A stretch of DNA of 64,000 nucleotides from assembly GCF_002929805.1 (NCBI RefSeq), contig NZ_PJJM01000104.1, positions 62,001 through 126,000 of the forward strand, written 5' to 3'. Origin of the DNA: Cryobacterium sp. Y50. Its GTDB lineage: Bacteria; Actinomycetota; Actinomycetes; Actinomycetales; Microbacteriaceae. The position numbers were made by a program, and so were the translations under genes. A model generated the notes under the pieces. That model saw only the letters and a list, made by a program, of their open reading frames with translations. It was not told where the DNA came from and searched no databases. Shown piece by piece: positions 53,782 through 63,863 of the stretch. Every line of letters begins with the position of its first letter. Position 1 is the first letter of the stretch.

Positions 53782-55280
53782 TGAACCCTGAAACCCCCGC
53801 TTCCGGCGACCGCCTGAACGGGCTCGTCAGCTGGCACGCCGACTGGCGGGCCTTGCGGGTCACCGTGCTCGGTCTTGGGGTGACCGGTTTTTCCGCCGCG
53901 GACACCCTCGCCGAACTCGATGCCGACGTGCTCGTGCTCGCGTCGCCGGGTATCGACGAGCGCTTCGACCTGTTGACCGTGCTCGGGGTGCCGTTCGTGC
54001 AGGCTGACCTGCGTGAGGTGCCGGCTGAGCTAGTAGCGCAGCATCCGGAATTGATCATCGTCTCTCCCGGCTTTCACCCCGACCACCCCGTACTACTCTG
54101 GGCGGCCGAGCACAATGTGCCGGTCTGGGGCGACATCGAATTGGCCTGGCGGCTGCGCGACAAGGTCGGGACCCCGGCCGAGTGGATGCTCGTCACCGGC
54201 ACTAATGGCAAAACCACCACGGTGCAGCTGACGGCGACCATGCTCGCCGCGCATGGCAGTCGAGTGGCCCCCTGTGGCAATATCGGCGTGCCCGTACTCG
54301 ACGCCATTCGCGACCCACAGGGCTGGGACGTGCTAGTTGTCGAACTATCGAGCTACCAGCTGCACCACCTGCCGCCCAGCGGACCCGGTGCACTACGTCC
54401 CTGGGCCAGCCTCTGCCTCAACGTCGCCGACGACCACCTCGACTGGCACGGCTCCGCTGCGGCCTACCGCGCAGCCAAGGCCAAGGTCTACCTCAATACC
54501 GCCGTCGCGTGCGTGTACAACACAGCGGATGCCGCGACCCTCGCGATGGTGCAGGATGCCGAGGTGCAGGAGGGCGCCCGCGCCATCGGTATCGGCCTCG
54601 GCGTGCCCGGACCGAGCGACCTCGGCATCGTCGACGGCATCGTCTGCGACCGGGCCTTTCTCGACGACCGCTTCGAGCGGGCCCTCGAACTGACCACCGT
54701 TCCGCACCTGGTCGCAGCTGGGCTCGGCGCCCCACACGTGATTACCGACGTGCTCGCCGCGAGTGCGCTCGCGCGCTCCTTCGGGGTTGAGCCGGCGACC
54801 ATCCACCGCGCGCTCGAAACCTTTCACCTCGACGCACACCGCATCGAAACGGTCGCGATCGGCGACGGCGTGGAGTGGATCGACGACTCCAAGGCCACCA
54901 ACCCGCACGCCGCGGATGCCTCGCTGGCCGCCTACGAGTCGGTGGTCTGGCTGGTTGGGGGGCTGCTCAAGGGTGTCGACATCTCCGAGCTCGTGCTGAA
55001 GCACGTCGGCCGACTACGCGGCGCCGTCATCATCGGCGTTGATCGAGCCGCAGTACGCGAGGCATTCGCGCGACACGCCCCCGACCTGACCGTGTTTGAG
55101 ATCGACGCCAGCGACACTGAACAGGTGATGACGGCTGCAGTGCGGCTGGCTGCCTCGATCGCACAGGCCGGCGACACCGTTCTGCTCGCACCGGCCGCGG
55201 CATCGATGGATCAGTTCGAGAGCTATGCCGAACGCGGCCGGCTCTTCAATCAGGCAGTACACGATTTCTTGGGCAGGTGA
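53781..55280 (+). CDS. murD: MurD muropeptide ligase (D-glutamate adding)
   Basis: About 499 residues. It adds D-Glu to UDP-MurNAc-L-Ala. ATP site LVTGTNGKTTTVQLTATML; also VLGLGVTGFSAADTL (N-terminal Rossmann loop) and DDSKATNPHAADASL, typical for MurD. GTG 53781 (TAGTG overlap with mraY) is preferred; ATG 53766 would extend by five residues with a larger overlap. It overlaps ftsW by 4 nt. Confidence 0.95.
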   Translation: MNPETPASGDRLNGLVSWHADWRALRVTVLGLGVTGFSAADTLAELDADVLVLASPGIDERFDLLTVLGVPFVQADLREVPAELVAQHPELIIVSPGFHPDHPVLLWAAEHNVPVWGDIELAWRLRDKVGTPAEWMLVTGTNGKTTTVQLTATMLAAHGSRVAPCGNIGVPVLDAIRDPQGWDVLVVELSSYQLHHLPPSGPGALRPWASLCLNVADDHLDWHGSAAAYRAAKAKVYLNTAVACVYNTADAATLAMVQDAEVQEGARAIGIGLGVPGPSDLGIVDGIVCDRAFLDDRFERALELTTVPHLVAAGLGAPHVITDVLAASALARSFGVEPATIHRALETFHLDAHRIETVAIGDGVEWIDDSKATNPHAADASLAAYESVVWLVGGLLKGVDISELVLKHVGRLRGAVIIGVDRAAVREAFARHAPDLTVFEIDASDTEQVMTAAVRLAASIAQAGDTVLLAPAAASMDQFESYAERGRLFNQAVHDFLGR

Positions 55281-56653
55281 CGCGGTTGGTACAGGTGCCC
55301 CGTAAGCCCGCATCCGAGCTGGCAGCGCAGAACCCGGGCAGCACGGAGAATGCGCGCGCCTTTCGCCCCACACCCGGCGCGCGCAAGACCGAGCGCAGGT
55401 CGGGGATTCCCGAGCAGCCGGCGACGGAAGGGCCGGGCGGACCATCCGTTCGAATCAACCTCGGTCGGGTGTTCAAGGCCGAGGGCGGCAACTACTTTCT
55501 GCTGCTCGGCACCACCCTGTTCCTGGTGGTTTTCGGCCTCGTCATGGTGCTCTCGTCGTCGTCGGTCGATTCCTTTCTGGCCGATATGGGCTTCTTCGGC
55601 GGAATTTTGCGTCAGGGTATGTTTGCGCTGATCGGCATTCCACTCATGCTCGTCGTGAGCAGGCTGCCGCTCGCCTTCTGGCGTCGCATGGCCTGGCCGG
55701 CGATGCTGATCACCTGCTTCTTTCAGTTTCTGGTCGTCGCCACCGGCCTCGGCGTCGGCACCGGCGGCAACACCAACTGGCTCAACATTTTTGGTATTCA
55801 GTTTCAGCCCTCCGAGGGCATCAAGGTGGCCCTGGTTATCTGGCTCGGTGTGATCCTTTCGAAAAAACAGCACCAGTTGCACGACTGGAAGCACGTGTTC
55901 ATTCCGGTCTTCGGGGTTGGCGGTGGCGCCGCGCTTCTCGTCATGCTCGGCGGTGACCTCGGAACAACGATGATCATGGCCGGCATTCTGTTCGGCGCAC
56001 TGTTCTTCGCCGGCGTTAAACTGCGCCTGCTCATTGTGCCGCTGCTGGTCGGCGTCGGCGCAGCGGTCGTGCTGGCCATTGTGAGCCCCAATCGGCTGAC
56101 TCGCATCACGAGTTTTCTGCACGAGGGCTGTACGGAACTGGTCGGGGAGATCTCGTCGAGTTGCTGGCAGCCGCTGCACGGCACCTGGGCCCTCGCCAAC
56201 GGAGGAATCTTCGGCGTCGGCCTCGGCAACTCCGCGGCAAAATGGTCGTGGCTGCCGGCCGCCGACAACGACTACATCTTCGCCATAATCGGCGAAGAAC
56301 TCGGCCTGATCGGCTGCATAGTCGTGCTCGGCATGTTCATTTTGCTGGCCTTCGCCTTTTTGCGCATCATGCGCGCAGCCACGACCGTGCAGGCCAAGGT
56401 CTCCACCGCCGCCGCCATGGTCTGGATCATCGGACAGGCCTTCGTCAACATCGGCGTCGTGCTCGGTGTGTTCCCCGTTCTGGGCGTGCCGCTGCCGCTG
56501 ATCTCGGCCGGAGGCACCGCCCTGCTCACCACCCTCGTCGCGATCGGCATCGTGCTCTCTTTCGCCCGCGGCGACCGATCGAGCGACGCGGAGGGCGCCT
56601 TCAGTCCGAATGATCTGCACGACACCAATCTTGTTGAGGCTGACCGAGCATGA
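55277..56653 (+). CDS. ftsW: FtsW septal peptidoglycan polymerase
   Basis: A 458-residue SEDS-family glycosyltransferase that polymerises lipid II at the septum with FtsI. A disordered N-terminal 65 residues precede about ten membrane helices. Family marks are VMVLSSSSVDSF, WLNIFGIQFQPSEGIKVALV, and LGVPLPLISAGGTALLTTL. The start is GTG, overlapping murD by 4 nt. RodA is excluded by its position in the division cluster. Confidence 0.96.
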   Translation: MTRLVQVPRKPASELAAQNPGSTENARAFRPTPGARKTERRSGIPEQPATEGPGGPSVRINLGRVFKAEGGNYFLLLGTTLFLVVFGLVMVLSSSSVDSFLADMGFFGGILRQGMFALIGIPLMLVVSRLPLAFWRRMAWPAMLITCFFQFLVVATGLGVGTGGNTNWLNIFGIQFQPSEGIKVALVIWLGVILSKKQHQLHDWKHVFIPVFGVGGGAALLVMLGGDLGTTMIMAGILFGALFFAGVKLRLLIVPLLVGVGAAVVLAIVSPNRLTRITSFLHEGCTELVGEISSSCWQPLHGTWALANGGIFGVGLGNSAAKWSWLPAADNDYIFAIIGEELGLIGCIVVLGMFILLAFAFLRIMRAATTVQAKVSTAAAMVWIIGQAFVNIGVVLGVFPVLGVPLPLISAGGTALLTTLVAIGIVLSFARGDRSSDAEGAFSPNDLHDTNLVEADRA

Positions 56654-57723
56654 CCACGTACCTTCTGGCGGGCGGCGGCACCGCTGGCCACGTCAACCCC
56701 CTGCTCGCCGTCGCCGACCGAATTCGCGCGAGTGAAGCGGATGCCACGGTGCTGGTTCTCGGCACCGCTGAAGGTCTCGAGGCACGTCTGGTGCCGGCCC
56801 GCGGCTACGAACTCATCGTCGTTCCCCGGGTGCCGTTTCCGCGTCGGCCGAACTGGACGGTCCTCGCCTTTCTGCCGCGCTTTAGCGCGGCCGTGCGCGG
56901 CGTGGCCGCGGTCATTCGCTCTCGAAAGGTCGACGTGGTCGTTGGCTTCGGCGGGTATGTTTCGACGCCGGCCTATCTCGCGGCCCGGCGCGCGGGTGTG
57001 CCGATCGTCATTCACGAGGCCAACGCCAGACCAGGCCTGGCCAACAAACTCGGCGCCCGCCTGACCCGGCATGTCGGGGTGGCTTTCGCCGGCACCCCGC
57101 TTCGGCACGCCCGCTTCGTCGGGATGCCGCTCCGGCCCGAAATCGAAGAGCTCGACCGTTTGGCCGTCCGCGCCGAGGCCCTCGCGTTCTTCTCGCTCGA
57201 GCCCGAGCGTCCTGTGCTGCTGGTCACCGGGGGATCGCTCGGCGCGCGCCGGCTCAACGAGACCATGGTCGAGTCAGCCTCCGCCCTCGTGGCCGCCGGC
57301 TGGCAGGTGCTACACATCACCGGGTCCAAGGCTGAGATCGTCGACCCCGGCGTGCCGCAGTATCACCTGGTTGCCTATTGCGATCGGATGGACCTGGCCC
57401 TCGCCGTAGCCGATTTCGCCGTGACCCGGGCGGGTGCAGCGACGGTCAGCGAACTGTGTGCGCTCGGCATTCCGGCCGTGTACGTGCCGTATCCGGTCGG
57501 CAACGGCGAGCAGCGCTTCAATGCCGCGCCGGTGCTGGCCGCCGGCGGCGGCGTGCTGATCAATGACAAGGACTTCGTGCCGGCCTGGGTTCTTGGCGAG
57601 TTGGTGACCCTGTTGGGTGACCGGGCGCGGCTGCATTTGATGGGGCGTGGGGCGGCATCCGTCGGCGTGTTGGACGGCACGGCACGCATGCTCGACCTCG
57701 TGCACGGGGCACTCACGACTTGA
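56650..57723 (+). CDS. murG: MurG lipid II synthase
   Basis: A 357-residue glycosyltransferase that adds GlcNAc to lipid I. Motifs: LLAGGGTAGHVNPLLAVADR at the N-terminus, GFGGYVSTPAYLAARR, VIHEANARPGLANKLGAR, LLVTGGSLGARRLNE, and TRAGAATVSELCALGIPAVY (nucleotide-sugar site). ATG overlaps ftsW by 4 nt. A 74-nt gap separates it from murC. Confidence 0.97.
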   Translation: MTTYLLAGGGTAGHVNPLLAVADRIRASEADATVLVLGTAEGLEARLVPARGYELIVVPRVPFPRRPNWTVLAFLPRFSAAVRGVAAVIRSRKVDVVVGFGGYVSTPAYLAARRAGVPIVIHEANARPGLANKLGARLTRHVGVAFAGTPLRHARFVGMPLRPEIEELDRLAVRAEALAFFSLEPERPVLLVTGGSLGARRLNETMVESASALVAAGWQVLHITGSKAEIVDPGVPQYHLVAYCDRMDLALAVADFAVTRAGAATVSELCALGIPAVYVPYPVGNGEQRFNAAPVLAAGGGVLINDKDFVPAWVLGELVTLLGDRARLHLMGRGAASVGVLDGTARMLDLVHGALTT

Positions 57724-57797
57724 ACGTCGGTCGGCACGCGTAACCTAGTGCCCGCACGAATTGTTTTATTTGCTTCGATCGAGAAGAGCACACCACC

Positions 57798-59219
57798 GTG
57801 ATCCAACCAGACCTCACCCTGATCATTCCCGAGAACCTCGGCGTGGTGCACTTCGTGGGCATTGGAGGCTCCGGAATGAGCGGAATCGCACGCCTATTCC
57901 TGAATCAGGGCTACACGGTTACCGGCTCCGACGCCAAGGATTCGCCCAACGTGCAGGCGCTGCGTCAACTCGGTGCCAGCGTATTCATCGGGCACGATGC
58001 GGCGAATGTCGGCGCGGCCGACACCCTCGTCGTCACCGGCGCGCTCTGGCAGGACAACCCGGAGTACGTACTCGCCAATGAGCGCGGCCTTCCGGTGCTG
58101 CACCGCGCGCAGGCACTGGCCTGGCTCATTCGTGAGCGCCGCCTCGTTGCCGTCGCGGGCGCCCACGGCAAGACTACGTCCACCGGAATGATCGTCACCG
58201 GGCTGCTCGGCCTCGGCCAGGACCCGAGCTTCGTCAACGGTGGCGTGATCGAATCGCTCGGGGTGAGTTCTGCAAGCGGAACCGACGACCTGTTCGTGGT
58301 CGAAGCCGACGAATCGGACGGCTCGTTCTTGCTGTACCACACAGCGGTGGCGCTGGTCACAAACGTCGACCCCGACCACCTCGACCATTACGGCTCGCTT
58401 GAAGCGTTCGAGGCCGCGTTCGTCCAGTTCAGCAGCAAGGCCGGCGAGCTCGTCGTCATCTCTTCCGACGATGTCGGCGCCGTGCGGGTCACCGCAACGG
58501 TCACCGCCGGCCTGACCGAAGCGGATGCCGCCGCGCGCGTGATCACGTTCGGCGAGCACCCCGATTCCACCGTTCGCGTGCACTCCATCACCACGACCGG
58601 TCCGGTGAGCTTCAGCGTCGCCTGGCAGGGCCAGGATTACAGCACCACCCTGCGCATTCCCGGCAAGCACAACGCCATCAACGCGGCCGGCGCCTTCGCC
58701 GTGCTGGTGGGGCTCGGCTTCGATCCCGCGGCAAGCCTCGACGCGATCGCCGGCTTTGGCGGTACCCAACGCCGGTTCGAACTGCACGGCACCGTCGGCG
58801 GCGTTAGCGTCTACGACGATTACGCCCACCACCCGACCGAGGTCGCCGCGGCCCTCGCGGCCGCCCGCACCGTCGTGGGGGAGGGCCGCATCATCGCGGT
58901 GCACCAACCGCACCTGTACAGTCGCACCCGCCTGTTCGCTCAGGAATTCGCCGAGACGCTCGAGAACTTTGCCGACCAGACGATTGTGCTCGCGGTGTAC
59001 GGCGCCCGCGAAGACCCGGAGCCCGGAGTGACCGGCGCGATCGTGTCGGAGCGGTTCCGCGACCCGTCGCGCGTCGCCTATGTGCCGGACTGGCAGGATG
59101 CCGCCGATTACCTCGCCAGTATCGCCCGCGAGGGCGACTTCGTGGTCACTCTCGGCTGTGGCGACGTCAACCGTATTGTTCCCCAGCTGCTCGCCGCGCT
59201 CGAACAGGCACGCGCATGA
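57798..59219 (+). CDS. murC: MurC UDP-MurNAc-L-alanine ligase
   Basis: A 473-residue Mur ligase that starts the stem peptide. [20 protein letters not shown] (N-terminal domain), [20 protein letters not shown] (ATP site), DESDGSFL, and [15 protein letters not shown] are present and specific to MurC. Start GTG; an AGAAGAG sequence precedes it. Gene order murG-murC-ftsQ matches other actinobacteria. Confidence 0.97.
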   Translation: MIQPDLTLIIPENLGVVHFVGIGGSGMSGIARLFLNQGYTVTGSDAKDSPNVQALRQLGASVFIGHDAANVGAADTLVVTGALWQDNPEYVLANERGLPVLHRAQALAWLIRERRLVAVAGAHGKTTSTGMIVTGLLGLGQDPSFVNGGVIESLGVSSASGTDDLFVVEADESDGSFLLYHTAVALVTNVDPDHLDHYGSLEAFEAAFVQFSSKAGELVVISSDDVGAVRVTATVTAGLTEADAAARVITFGEHPDSTVRVHSITTTGPVSFSVAWQGQDYSTTLRIPGKHNAINAAGAFAVLVGLGFDPAASLDAIAGFGGTQRRFELHGTVGGVSVYDDYAHHPTEVAAALAAARTVVGEGRIIAVHQPHLYSRTRLFAQEFAETLENFADQTIVLAVYGAREDPEPGVTGAIVSERFRDPSRVAYVPDWQDAADYLASIAREGDFVVTLGCGDVNRIVPQLLAALEQARA

Positions 59220-59220
59220 G

Positions 59221-60534
59221 GTGGCGGTGAGGCGGCCGGCCGGCTTCGATCGCCCAGCCAGGGCGACTTCGACCCCGGCGGGGAAGCCATCTCGGGCTCA
59301 GCCGAATGCTCAGCCGAATGCTCAGCCGACTCCAGCACCGAAACCGTCGAGCTCTAAGCCGCCTGCCCAGGCAGCTTCGGCGCCGAAACCCTCGCGCACC
59401 CGGCCGGCTGTGGGGTCGAACCAAAAACCTGACGGCCCGACTGGCGCCGCCGCGAGTTCGGTGACGACACCGAAGATGTTCCTCCGGCGTGGCATCGGCG
59501 GGAAGAGTGGGTCGAATGGGCCCTCGATATCGTCCGCGAGGCCTTTCGATGGTTCCGACACGACGACGGAGCCGATTGTTATCCCCGGGGCCGGGGCATC
59601 CGATTCACCGACTCCGGTAGGCGGGGGCGAGCGCGCCGCCCCGGCAGGCCCGGCCGCTCTAACGACCCGTCGGTTAACGACGGTCGCGGCAACCTGGGCG
59701 ACGTTCGTAACCCCTCGGATGTCGACAACGGCCGCGCCAGCAGGGCTGGCACGCGGCGGACACGCTGGGGCGCGCGCAGCACGGTCGGTCCTGCGAGCAG
59801 CTCAACGCGCCCGCAAACGCTTCGAACGTGCGGAGGTGCGTCGGTTCACCGGGCGTACTCGGCGCCGTCGTATTGCTTGGATCGTCGGGGGCGGCAGCGT
59901 TGCGCTCGCGTTCGGCCTGATCATCGGCGCCGCTTACTCGCCGCTCATGGCGCTGCGCACGATTGAGGTCGTCGGCACCAGCCGCATTCCTGCAGGCGCC
60001 GTCGCCACTGCGCTTGTCGGCCAGCTCGGCACCCCGTTGCCGCTCCTCGACGCCGACGAGGTCAAGACCGAACTCTCCCAGTTCAAGCTCATCCAGAGTT
60101 ACGTCACCGAGAGTCGCCCGCCCAACACGCTCGTGGTGCGGGTCATTGAACGGGTTCCGGTGGGCGTCCTCACCGGGGCGACCGGCTTCGACCTCGTAGA
60201 TGCTGCTGGCGTCGTTGTGGAAACGACACCGGAACGTGCCGTCGGCTACCCGCTCATCGAGGTACCCGATGGCGTCGACAGCGCCGGATTCACCGCCGCG
60301 GCCGCAGTACTCGCCGTGTTGCCCGAAAGTATCCGCACGCAATTGGATTCCGTCACCGCCGTGACCACGGATGACGTCACGCTCAGCCTGCTCGGCGGCG
60401 AACGGGTGGTCTGGGGCAACCCGGAGAAGTCGGAGTACAAGGCCGTCGTGCTCGCCGCTCTGCTTATCGGGCACCCGGCTGGCACGGTCAATGAGTACGA
60501 CGTTTCCTCGCCCGACAGCGCCGTGCTGCGCTAG
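59221..60534 (+). CDS. ftsQ: FtsQ septal protein with long disordered N-terminus
   Basis: About 437 residues: roughly 220 cytoplasmic Pro/Ala/Thr/Ser-rich residues, a basic stretch and membrane helix (about 218-240), then a POTRA domain (LRTIEVVGTSRIPAGAVATA) and the FtsQ beta-domain. FtsQ links FtsL and its partners to the septum. GTG 59221 or 59227 is the start; the frame further upstream is murC shadow. The N-terminus is far longer than in E. coli and includes a 12-bp repeat (QPNA). Confidence 0.9.
   Translation: MAVRRPAGFDRPARATSTPAGKPSRAQPNAQPNAQPTPAPKPSSSKPPAQAASAPKPSRTRPAVGSNQKPDGPTGAAASSVTTPKMFLRRGIGGKSGSNGPSISSARPFDGSDTTTEPIVIPGAGASDSPTPVGGGERAAPAGPAALTTRRLTTVAATWATFVTPRMSTTAAPAGLARGGHAGARAARSVLRAAQRARKRFERAEVRRFTGRTRRRRIAWIVGGGSVALAFGLIIGAAYSPLMALRTIEVVGTSRIPAGAVATALVGQLGTPLPLLDADEVKTELSQFKLIQSYVTESRPPNTLVVRVIERVPVGVLTGATGFDLVDAAGVVVETTPERAVGYPLIEVPDGVDSAGFTAAAAVLAVLPESIRTQLDSVTAVTTDDVTLSLLGGERVVWGNPEKSEYKAVVLAALLIGHPAGTVNEYDVSSPDSAVLR
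59296..59331 (+). repeat. 12-bp tandem repeat (x3) in ftsQ
   Basis: GCTCAGCCGAAT at 59296 and 59308, then GCTCAGCCGACT at 59320, in frame, encoding Ala-Gln-Pro-Asn/Thr units in the disordered part of FtsQ. Confidence 0.9.
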
Positions 60535-60777
60535 TTTCCGGCGTCGACAACCTCTCACCTCGCGCCAGCGGATGCTGCGCGCGCGTGGCCTGCCGGGTGC
60601 GCGAGTAGCTTTTTGGCGCGCGGGCGCGATTCAGGAGCGCGAGCATCGGGTTATGAGCCCCGAGCAAGGTCACGGTAGCGGATTTTGTGTGTACTTCGCG
60701 ACACGCGGGCGTGCCTCCCCATTCGCGCGCGTCGCCCGCATACTTTCGTAATCAGGAATTGCATACTCAGCATAACT

Positions 60778-60800
60778 TTAAACTTCGACTAGAGGTTTAG
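60778..60800. promoter_or_regulatory. Inverted repeat in the ftsZ promoter region
   Basis: TTAAACTTC (60778-60786), spacer GACTA, GAGGTTTAG (60792-60800): the arms pair at 7 of 9 positions. It lies 22 nt before the ftsZ start in an AT-rich part of the 287-bp ftsQ-ftsZ gap. It is a candidate site for the FtsR-like MerR protein encoded at 26144; the link is inferred. The rest of the gap (60535-60777) shows no gene. Confidence 0.45.
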
Positions 60801-60821
60801 GGTTCCACCCGGAGGCCGGAC

Positions 60822-62012
60822 GTGTCAAACAATCAAAATTATCTAGCCGTCATCAAGGTTGTCGGCATCGGCGGTGGTGGTGTCAACGCCGTTAACCGCA
60901 TGATCGAACTGGGCCTCCGCGGTGTCGAGTTCATCGCCATCAATACGGATGCCCAGGCTTTGCTTATGAGCGACGCCGACGTCAAGCTTGACGTCGGTCG
61001 TGACCTCACCCGCGGCCTCGGTGCTGGCGCTGACCCCGAGGTGGGCCGTCGCGCCGCCGAGGATCACGCCGAGGAGATCGAAGAAGCCCTGGCCGGGGCA
61101 GACATGGTGTTCGTCACCGCCGGCGAGGGTGGTGGCACCGGAACCGGTGGCGCTCCCGTCGTCGCCCGCATCGCCAAGTCGATCGGTGCCCTCACCATCG
61201 GTGTCGTCACCAAGCCGTTCGGCTTCGAGGGCAAGCGCCGCCAGGCTCAGGCCGAGACCGGCGTGGCTTCGCTCAAAAACGAGGTCGACACCCTCATCGT
61301 CGTGCCCAACGACCGTTTGCTGGAGATCAGCGACCGCGGCATCAGCATGCTCGAGGCTTTCGCGACCGCCGACCAGGTGCTCCTGGCCGGCGTACAGGGC
61401 ATCACCGACCTGATCACCACCCCCGGCCTGATCAACCTCGACTTCGCCGACGTCAAATCGGTCATGCAGGGCGCCGGTTCGGCCCTCATGGGTATCGGCT
61501 CTGCTCGAGGCGCCGACCGCGCCATCAAGGCGGCCGAACTGGCCGTGGCCTCGCCGTTGCTCGAGGCCTCCATCGATGGCGCCCACGGCGTGCTCCTGTC
61601 GATCCAGGGTGGCTCCAACCTCGGAATCTTCGAGATCAATGACGCGGCCCGCCTCGTGCAGGAGGCAGTGCACCCCGAAGCGAACATTATCTTCGGTGCC
61701 GTCATCGACGACACCCTCGGCGACGAGGTACGGGTCACCGTCATCGCCGCCGGCTTTGACGGGGGCGAGCCCGGCGCGAAGGCTGTCGAGGTGCGGCGGG
61801 CCGACCTTGTCGCGGCCGGCATTGCGGCCGGGACCGGAACGGCATCCGCTGGATCAGCTGGCGCGCCGCCCACCGATTCGGGCAGCTACAGCGACGGCGA
61901 GCTGGCAGCCTCCGTCTGGAGTGGTACCGACTCCGCGAGCGGCGTCACCGTGGCCGACCCGGCCTTCGAAGAAGAGGCCGACGACCTGGACATCCCCGAC
62001 TTTCTCAAGTAG
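60822..62012 (+). CDS. ftsZ: FtsZ cell-division GTPase
   Basis: A 396-residue tubulin-like GTPase forming the Z ring. [20 protein letters not shown] (N-terminal), the tubulin signature [15 protein letters not shown] (about 101-115), and [18 protein letters not shown] are intact. A flexible linker (about 325-380) ends in the conserved tail peptide [10 protein letters not shown], the binding site for SepF and other partners. The start is GTG 7 nt after CCGGAGG. It has its own upstream regulatory gap. Confidence 0.98.
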   Translation: MSNNQNYLAVIKVVGIGGGGVNAVNRMIELGLRGVEFIAINTDAQALLMSDADVKLDVGRDLTRGLGAGADPEVGRRAAEDHAEEIEEALAGADMVFVTAGEGGGTGTGGAPVVARIAKSIGALTIGVVTKPFGFEGKRRQAQAETGVASLKNEVDTLIVVPNDRLLEISDRGISMLEAFATADQVLLAGVQGITDLITTPGLINLDFADVKSVMQGAGSALMGIGSARGADRAIKAAELAVASPLLEASIDGAHGVLLSIQGGSNLGIFEINDAARLVQEAVHPEANIIFGAVIDDTLGDEVRVTVIAAGFDGGEPGAKAVEVRRADLVAAGIAAGTGTASAGSAGAPPTDSGSYSDGELAASVWSGTDSASGVTVADPAFEEEADDLDIPDFLK

Positions 62013-62092
62013 GTCGAGATCCATCCTGGGGCCGACTCAGTCGGCCCCGGAAATCGTGCCTTAACCGCCTGAATTGAAACGAACCGAGCAGC

Positions 62093-62806
62093 ATGAGCAT
62101 GGCAACTCCAGGCGCGACAGCGCCCGATCTGGCCACCCGTCTCGAAACCGTGAGCGTCGGTGTGGCCGACGCCGCTCGCGAGGCCGGTCGCGATCCGGCC
62201 GAGATCACGACTATCGTCGTCACCAAGTTCCATCCCCTGTCGATGATCGAAGCCTTGTATGCCCTCGGGGTGCGCGATGTGGGGGAGAACCGGCACCAGG
62301 AGGCGCAGTCCAAGGCTGCTGAGCTCGCCAAGCTCGACCTGACCTGGCATTTTGTTGGACAGGTGCAGGGCAAGAAGGCGCGCCAGGTGCGCGCCTACGC
62401 CGACGTCATCCACTCGGTTGATCGGGACTCTCTCGTGGCCGCACTCGCCTCGGCGGAATCGACCATCGACTGCTTCATCCAGGTCAACTTGACAGACGAT
62501 GCAGCTCGAGGAGGCGTGGATCCCGCGAACCTGCCGGCTTTGGTCGACACGGTCCTCGCCGCGCCCGGCGTGCACCTGCTCGGGCTCATGGCTGTCGCGC
62601 CGCTCAGCGCTGGAGAAGGCGGGGAAGAACCACGCCGTGCCTTTGCGCGCGTGCGCAACCTTGGTGAGCAGATTCGCAGCCAGGCCCCCGCGGCCACGGC
62701 ATTGTCGATGGGCATGAGCCAGGACTACGCCGCTGCCGTACTCGAAGGGGCGACACACCTAAGAATTGGCACCGCAATCACCGGTAATCGTCCGGCGTTC
62801 AGTTAA
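62093..62806 (+). CDS. YggS-family pyridoxal phosphate homeostasis protein
   Basis: A 237-residue PLP-binding TIM-barrel protein (COG0325). Motifs: [20 protein letters not shown] (Lys of PLP Schiff base in TKFHP), [27 protein letters not shown], and [20 protein letters not shown]. In many bacteria it lies between ftsZ and sepF, as here, although its known role is PLP homeostasis rather than division. ATG 62093 or 62099. Confidence 0.95.
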   Translation: MSMATPGATAPDLATRLETVSVGVADAAREAGRDPAEITTIVVTKFHPLSMIEALYALGVRDVGENRHQEAQSKAAELAKLDLTWHFVGQVQGKKARQVRAYADVIHSVDRDSLVAALASAESTIDCFIQVNLTDDAARGGVDPANLPALVDTVLAAPGVHLLGLMAVAPLSAGEGGEEPRRAFARVRNLGEQIRSQAPAATALSMGMSQDYAAAVLEGATHLRIGTAITGNRPAFS

Positions 62807-62838
62807 TCTCGAAGAAGCAAACCAACACGGAGGTCGAC

Positions 62839-63372
62839 ATGTCCAACCCGCTCAAGAAAACCATGGTCTACCTAGGTCTGGCAGACGAAGAGCTGGAGTA
62901 CCAGGCGCCCGCAGGTGCCCAGGGTGCTGCCAACACGAACCACGTGAGCGCAGTGCCGGCCCGTGGGCACGACAGCACGCCCCACGGTACCGCCGCGCAC
63001 TCCAGCGCAGCCCAGAACACTGCCGGTCGCGCACCGGTCACCCCCCTGCGCAAGACTGCGACCCCCCAGAATGTGGCTGCGTCCGAAATGAATGAAATTC
63101 TTACCGTTCACCCGCGTGCCTACAAGGATGCCCAGGTCATCGCCGAATCCTTCCGTGACGGCATCCCGGTTATCATCAACCTGTCGCAGATGAGTGACGG
63201 CGACGCTCGCCGCCTCATCGACTTTGCGAGCGGCCTGTCGCAGGGACTGTACGGCAAAATCGAACGGGTCACCGCGAAGGTCTTCTTGCTGTCGCCGTCC
63301 CACGTCATCGTCTCCGGCGACAGCACCACCGAAGAGGGCGCTGAGGACAGCTCCTTCTTCGCGCAAGGCTAG
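62839..63372 (+). CDS. sepF: SepF Z-ring anchor protein
   Basis: A 177-residue protein. The N-terminal amphipathic segment ([20 protein letters not shown]) can bind membrane; a variable linker (about 25-85) is followed by the SepF fold with [40 protein letters not shown] and [15 protein letters not shown]. It bends and tethers FtsZ filaments and takes over the FtsA role missing in actinobacteria. ACGGAGG ribosome-binding site at good spacing. Confidence 0.96.
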   Translation: MSNPLKKTMVYLGLADEELEYQAPAGAQGAANTNHVSAVPARGHDSTPHGTAAHSSAAQNTAGRAPVTPLRKTATPQNVAASEMNEILTVHPRAYKDAQVIAESFRDGIPVIINLSQMSDGDARRLIDFASGLSQGLYGKIERVTAKVFLLSPSHVIVSGDSTTEEGAEDSSFFAQG

Positions 63373-63380
63373 ACTTGAGT

Positions 63381-63674
63381 GTGACTGGTATACCGATTCT
63401 CGGGAATCTCTTCTACTTCCTGTTCTTTATGTACTTCCTCGTTCTGTGGGGTCGTTTCATCGTTGATCTCGTGCGCGGCGTGAACCGATCCTGGCGGCCG
63501 CAGGGCTTCCTACTCGTGTTGGTAGAGCTCGTCTACACGCTGACCGACCCGCCGGTGCGATTCTTCAGAAAACTGGTACCGCCGCTTCGGATTGGTCCTA
63601 TCGCGTTGGATTTCGGTTTCACACTGACGATGCTGTGCTGCATCGTGGGCATGTCGCTGTCGGGCTTACTGTAA
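63381..63674 (+). CDS. YggT-family membrane protein
   Basis: A 97-residue protein with two membrane helices (about 4-25 and 70-92) separated by a YTLTDPPVRFFRKLVPPLR block typical of YggT (COG0762). In Gram-positives it usually lies between sepF and divIVA, as here, and is thought to affect envelope or division. GTG 63381 is preferred over TTG 63375. Function unresolved. Confidence 0.9.
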   Translation: MTGIPILGNLFYFLFFMYFLVLWGRFIVDLVRGVNRSWRPQGFLLVLVELVYTLTDPPVRFFRKLVPPLRIGPIALDFGFTLTMLCCIVGMSLSGLL

Positions 63675-63763
63675 TAGCCCCACCGAGGCATGTATCCTTG
63701 TCCGATGATGGTTCGTCGCGAGCCCGTACTCGCTCGTCGGCAGCTCGGGTCGGTCATCGGCGC

Positions 63764-63797
63764 AAGTCATTCAAATGCTCAAGTCATTCATATGCTC
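63764..63797. repeat. 17-bp tandem repeat (x2) upstream of divIVA
   Basis: AAGTCATTCAAATGCTC (63764-63780) and AAGTCATTCATATGCTC (63781-63797) are adjacent and differ at one base. A shortened third copy, AAGTCAAATGTTC, occurs at 63819-63831. All lie in the 189-bp gap before divIVA. Confidence 0.9.
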
Positions 63798-63863
63798 GAA
63801 GCAAACAATTGCTTGGGTAAGTCAAATGTTCGCAATAAATATTAGTTTTGAGGGTGAAAAGCC

